Positions 60,035 to 64,000 of a stretch of 64,000 nucleotides of DNA are shown piece after piece. The notes beneath the pieces are model-generated. The model saw only the letters and a program-made list of their open reading frames with translations, ran no database searches and was not told where the DNA came from. Position 1 is the stretch's first letter, and each line of letters starts with the position of its first letter. The stretch comes from Paramarasmius palmivorus (Eukaryota > Basidiomycota > Agaricomycetes > Agaricales > Marasmiaceae), in the NCBI GenBank assembly GCA_037176845.1, contig JAYKXP010000098.1:1-64000 (forward strand), given 5' to 3'. Position numbers and translations under genes: made by a program.

Positions 60035-61451
60035 GTATAATTCGAGAGAAATCGAGGGCGGCTAGGTGCTGATAGTGAACACTAGCACGCGTGAGCTGGA
60101 GGAGATGGGTGTGAAAGAACAAGAAACTGTTTACGGGAAACGTTCACCAAAATTGGACATTCTCCCGAACCTTCGCTCGCGGACGAGCACCTCTTCACAT
60201 TCCACGGCTGTTCAGCTCCCCCGTCTTGTAAATTTTCATCTGCAACTCTTTCGCGCTCAAGTTCATGGAAGGAACATCGGGAGATAAATTTTCAATAGCT
60301 AGATGAATGAGCTAGATCCGGTTCTCTATGCGATATTGGATGCAAGGAAGCAATTTCGTGTTACATTGAGCTTGGATGGGCTGTAGAGCGGTGGTGGAGG
60401 TGAGTTCTAGACAATTCCCAATCACCACAAAAGGAGGATCAGGGAGGTTAGAGTAACAAGACGAGAAGAAATAAAGAGGTCAAGACGGGGGTTCATCCAA
60501 TTGGACGCGACGTTTTTGTGGAGTGAGTCTTTTTCCCTTTCTCCTTGATTATGAATCTCAAGTAACATTTTAGCTTCCTTGTGCCGTCTCAGGGAGTCAA
60601 AATATCAACACGAGCTTTCTCACAGTATCATGGTTAATTGACCTTTCTCATAAACCCGGAGGATTGCGATGGACAGCTGAAAGACGGTCCTTGACCCCTC
60701 TCCGGACTATGCTCGATCTTGCAGGCCTCTGGAGAGGTGTCAAGCCAATGTGAAACTTCCTCGCACTGAGCAAAGAGGCACTGAAGAACAAAGGGAGTAT
60801 ATACTCGAGTACATGATACACCTGGAAGACGTCGCTCGTGCTATCCTTGCCGGTGCCTGGGACAAGGTATCTGGCGAGAGATGTTTACTCACGAGTATGA
60901 GTGGAACTAGCTTCGGGTCGGGGGTCGAATCTAGGAAACAAGGAGGGTCCAGGTCAACCGGGTTGGGTCAGGGAGCTGATGAGGGCGTGCGTGCACTTCG
61001 AGGTAGCTTGAACAGCTGGGACGAGCGCTGGACGCAAGGGAGTTTTGGGATGTATTCGAGCTGGATCTAACGAAAAGGTTGAACTAGCGAAAGGCCCCCG
61101 ACCATCCTGTGAACACTCCGAAGTACCGAGATCAAATTCAGTATATCAAAACTACGTCTGGTACAAGAGCTATAGACACGAAGAGACAGTGACAATGACA
61201 ATTACAGCTTACATGTGCCTTAGTATGAGTGTCGAGATGAACTTGTTTGAAACATTACTAAAACAATGAGAAGCACAAGAATAAGATAGTCTTTCTACTA
61301 GCCTGATGACACTGACCAATGGTAACTTCGTTGAGTTGGCCATCGCGAAAGGTATCTGCAAGCCGATGACGTACTACATATCAATCAATTAAACCAGCGC
61401 TAACATTCGCACTCCATAGATCTTCCAAAAGTGCTTCGTTCTGTCCAAAAG
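60035..61451. other. intergenic, no supported gene
   Basis: A 106-residue plus-strand frame at 60750-61070 has no recognisable feature and is not called. Otherwise empty to my reading. Confidence 0.4.
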
Positions 61452-63125
61452 TCAACACGGCGGAACTTCAAAAAAGCATTGTGCATCCTTCGAGCTCACC
61501 TGCAGGTACCGCTTGACCCCTATTTCACAAACCCAGTCACAACGACCTGAGTGATTCCATCTGTAAAGCGCTTGATCGTAGTCTACCAGGCTCCAGTATG
61601 ATTCCGTATAGATCGATATCCATTTCCCATCCACGACACTGCCAAGTAGTACAACACCACTGGCCTGCGCTAGCTTGAACATCCTTTCAATAGCCTCAGT
61701 TTGAACAGGTAATCCATCCTTGTCTGATGAGTCGAAGGATAACCTCTGCAAACTCCTCGAAGAAGACAGTCTACATTCCAGCATATCGACGACCTTTGAG
61801 AGTAACTTTGCAGTAGCTGTATCTTTATCATCCTCGCGAACCAAAGCGTGAAATGTCGTAACCTGGTCGAATATTGTCATTTCTGAGCCCACCTGCATAA
61901 ACTGGTTAAACGCCGATTCGTTGTACATTCTCTCCCTGGGACTGAGGAGGATCCGGAGCTCGTACACAGGTCCGAACCTCTTGGTGAGTGTAGACGTATC
62001 GGGAGAAGAGAATAGTGACAATGGCGCCGATAAACGGTATATGTGACAATGGCTACGAGCTTGGAGATCACCTATAGCCGATAAGACGCGATCCGATGAA
62101 GCTCCAAGGGATCCACAGCGACGAAAATCGACATCCAAATACCGAAGTGACGGAAGTATCAGATTGTCGAGTATCACCACAACACTCTGAACATGTCCAA
62201 GGAGCTCGAAGTATTGCAAGCGTGGAATAACACAACCCAAAGTGTTATGAACGGCGCTGGGTTCTTGAAATATATCCAGATGACAACACCGGAGATGTTC
62301 AAAAGTAAGAGTTGGTGCAAGGTCGAAAAAGTCTGCGGGCGTTTCTTTGCGGAAACTGACTCGCTCCAGCTGAGCGGACGAAGGGATAATCTGCACGATA
62401 CGCTGGGGTGGCCCGTCGATGGGGAACTGGGCATGTTTGAGGCGTGGTGTGTGCCATACATGCATTTGAGGATTTCTTAATGGTGGCGTATCACGGAGTT
62501 CCGCAGCGATTCTACTGAAGTGCAAGAGAGGTAGTTGGGGGTCAATGGAGAAGAGTTGGTGGTAAAGCTCGGCTTGTGAACCCAGTCCCAAGTCCATTAT
62601 GAGCCAACGACGTGATTCTCGGATGAACAAATCCAGGACTTGAGAATGAAACGAGAGGGGTTTCTCTGGATCGAAACGCGCGAAACATGATATGGGGTGC
62701 GGTCGAGAGCGTTCGAGCCACGCGCGGAGCATGTTCAACGAATGGTCGCAACAAGAGCTCTTGTCCAAAAAGTGGGTATTGACTCGAACTATAGCCCATA
62801 ACAATGGGGTGCAGAGACATATCGAGCGCCATTGGCTGCAGACTTGAGAGAGCACCCAGGGCATCGCATTCTTTGAGAATGTGTGCCCGGATGAATCGAT
62901 CCCAGTGCAGTGCTCAAAAATGATGATAATGAGCTCTACAGGGAAACGGGATAGAGGTATTATTAGGTTATGGTTTCGGTTGGAGTATGAGGTTTGAGCA
63001 GAATCCTGGGGTGATTCTGAAGGAATATGTACGTCCGTTGGGTGATGAGCCGGACTATCGAAGGTTGTCTGTTGACTTGTTGCAGCAGGTCTATGCCATG
63101 AAGGGGAAAAATGATCCAAATGCAT
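61452..63125 (-). CDS. F-box-like protein 2
   Basis: Uninterrupted 557-residue frame from the ATG at 63125 (MHLDHFSPSWHRPAATSQQ). Paralogue of F-box protein 1: the F-box-like motif FPVELIIIIFEHC ... MPWVLSQVCSQWRSICLCTP is followed by MLRAWLERSRPHPIS, LDLFIRESRRW, HVWHTPRLKH and FGPVYELRILLSP, in the same order as in the gene at 29556-31091. Predicted Skp1-binding substrate adaptor of an SCF ubiquitin ligase; substrate unknown. Compared with paralogue 1 it has a longer polar N terminus before the F-box. The frame runs a further 34 codons upstream without an ATG. The C-terminal codons may be spliced instead of read through. Confidence 0.77.
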   Translation of the reverse strand: MHLDHFSPSWHRPAATSQQTTFDSPAHHPTDVHIPSESPQDSAQTSYSNRNHNLIIPLSRFPVELIIIIFEHCTGIDSSGHTFSKNAMPWVLSQVCSQWRSICLCTPLLWAIVRVNTHFLDKSSCCDHSLNMLRAWLERSRPHPISCFARFDPEKPLSFHSQVLDLFIRESRRWLIMDLGLGSQAELYHQLFSIDPQLPLLHFSRIAAELRDTPPLRNPQMHVWHTPRLKHAQFPIDGPPQRIVQIIPSSAQLERVSFRKETPADFFDLAPTLTFEHLRCCHLDIFQEPSAVHNTLGCVIPRLQYFELLGHVQSVVVILDNLILPSLRYLDVDFRRCGSLGASSDRVLSAIGDLQARSHCHIYRLSAPLSLFSSPDTSTLTKRFGPVYELRILLSPRERMYNESAFNQFMQVGSEMTIFDQVTTFHALVREDDKDTATAKLLSKVVDMLECRLSSSRSLQRLSFDSSDKDGLPVQTEAIERMFKLAQASGVVLLGSVVDGKWISIYTESYWSLVDYDQALYRWNHSGRCDWVCEIGVKRYLQVSSKDAQCFFEVPPC

Positions 63126-63683
63126 ATTGCGTATGCTACACGGTGTCCAGATAGCGTCAAGGTTAAGCAGACCAAGCTCTACCAGATAAGCCTCCAGACG
63201 CCAGCGTGGATAGTAGAGGATACTCACTTTGAATCAAATTCCACCCCGGTTCCATCTTGCGATACAGGCTACGAATACCTTTCAGAAGACTGGAGGCAAA
63301 AAGGGGCTTATATAGATCATGGCTTCGACGTATGGGTCTTAGATCCGATTCTCAAACCCTGTTTCTGATCTACACCGTACTTCTTTCATTCCCTTCTGTT
63401 ACAACGTGAGTAGTTTCTCAACTTAGACAATTCAAAGAGGCTTACAGTTTCAGGCAAGGACTCCTCTTCATCAGAGTTCGATGGCGCGTGAAATGGCACA
63501 TCATCCGAGCCTTCATCCTGTAAACACTGACGGTGAGCAAACGACCTCCCCGATTGGGGTTCATGAGGGCCTCGGCTAAGCTGGCAAATTAGGTATTACA
63601 TAAGTCGCAGAAAATGGCCAGTCTCAGTCTCGATGACTCGGATGAGATTCCCAAGGACAATATCAATTGCTCATTTCAAGAGA
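63126..63683. other. divergent promoter region, F-box 2 / YggS-like gene
   Basis: About 560 bases between divergent start codons. No specific site recognised. Confidence 0.4.
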
Positions 63684-64000
63684 ATGAGCACATTCAACCC
63701 TTCATTCGAGAGAGCCTCCGTAGAACGTGCAGAAGAGCTACGCGAATCTCTGGCTGAAATCCGCGAACGAGTGGAGGCACTTTCATCCAACTCAGCTACA
63801 CTGGTCGCTGTGTCAAAGTACAAACCATCATCGGACATTCTTGTTTGTTATGAAAATGGACAGAAGGATTTCGGGGAGAACTATGTCCAAGAGCTGGTGG
63901 ACAAGGCTAAGGAGGTAAGTCATCGATCTCTTCGCCCAATGTTCGGCTCAATAATGTGTTTTGAGTGTCCATTAGTTACCCAGCAGCATTCAGTGGCATT
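63684..64000 (+). CDS. YggS/PROSC-family PLP homeostasis protein, 5' part
   Basis: Truncated by the window end. Exon 1 runs 63684-63914 and a second exon starts at 63976. The product opens [21 protein letters not shown] and carries [13 protein letters not shown], whose first Lys binds pyridoxal 5'-phosphate in this family, and [16 protein letters not shown], followed by LPSSIQWH. The family (yeast YBL036C, bacterial YggS, human PLPBP) controls free PLP supply in cytosol and mitochondria. Several PLP enzymes would depend on it, including the aminotransferase at 42.6 kb, but that link is only general. Confidence 0.9.
   Translation, partial: MSTFNPSFERASVERAEELRESLAEIRERVEALSSNSATLVAVSKYKPSSDILVCYENGQKDFGENYVQELVDKAKEVSHRSLRPMFGSIMCFECPLVTQQHSVA

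Noticed and set aside
60750..61070. 106-residue plus-strand frame
   Set aside because: No recognisable motif, composition typical of chance, no neighbouring exons found.

Overview
The window looks like nuclear DNA of a mushroom-forming basidiomycete (Agaricomycetes). Genes are broken by many 45-65 base GT..AG introns, some exons are only 14-20 bases, and the families (DUF6534 membrane proteins, a mushroom I66-type protease inhibitor, F-box-like proteins, indoleamine 2,3-dioxygenases) are typical of that group. Coding models below were spliced by eye, so internal exon borders are approximate unless given. No rRNA, tRNA, CRISPR or viral sequence was recognised.

Layout. (1) 1-12.2 kb is a graveyard: at least five, perhaps six, badly decayed copies of one O-methyltransferase gene, all on the minus strand in tandem. 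(2) 12.5-17.3 kb holds two open members of that family, one on each strand, with a small predicted membrane-protein gene between them. (3) 17.9-25.3 kb: a type II membrane O-fucosyltransferase-like protein, an NAD(P)-dependent reductase, a DUF6534 seven-helix protein and an I66-type serine protease inhibitor. (4) 26.6-27.2 kb is a 636-base non-autonomous hAT-like transposon with 8-base target duplications. (5) 28.1-29.2 kb encodes a secreted, apparently GPI-anchored, internally repeated cysteine-rich protein. (6) 29.5-34.9 kb: an F-box protein flanked by a duplicated tail of the neighbouring gcvT gene, then gcvT and a peroxisomal D-amino-acid oxidase transcribed divergently. (7) 36.4-41.8 kb: a tandem pair of sugar-porter family transporters. 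(8) 42.6-51.2 kb: an aromatic/kynurenine-type aminotransferase, two indoleamine 2,3-dioxygenases and an HSL-type hydrolase, which together resemble a tryptophan/kynurenine catabolism neighbourhood. (9) 51.5-64 kb: a secreted protein, ORC1, a cysteine-rich membrane protein, an unrecognised gene, a SIKE/SCI1-family STRIPAK component, a second F-box protein and the start of a YggS/PROSC-family PLP homeostasis gene.

Two themes run through the window. One is local duplication: O-methyltransferases, transporters, dioxygenases, F-box proteins and a gcvT tail all occur more than once, from intact to nearly unreadable. The other is technical: at least eight otherwise conserved genes or exons, including the essential ORC1, carry isolated one-base reading-frame slips. 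These look more like uncorrected assembly indels than gene death and should be resolved before any of these genes is called a pseudogene.
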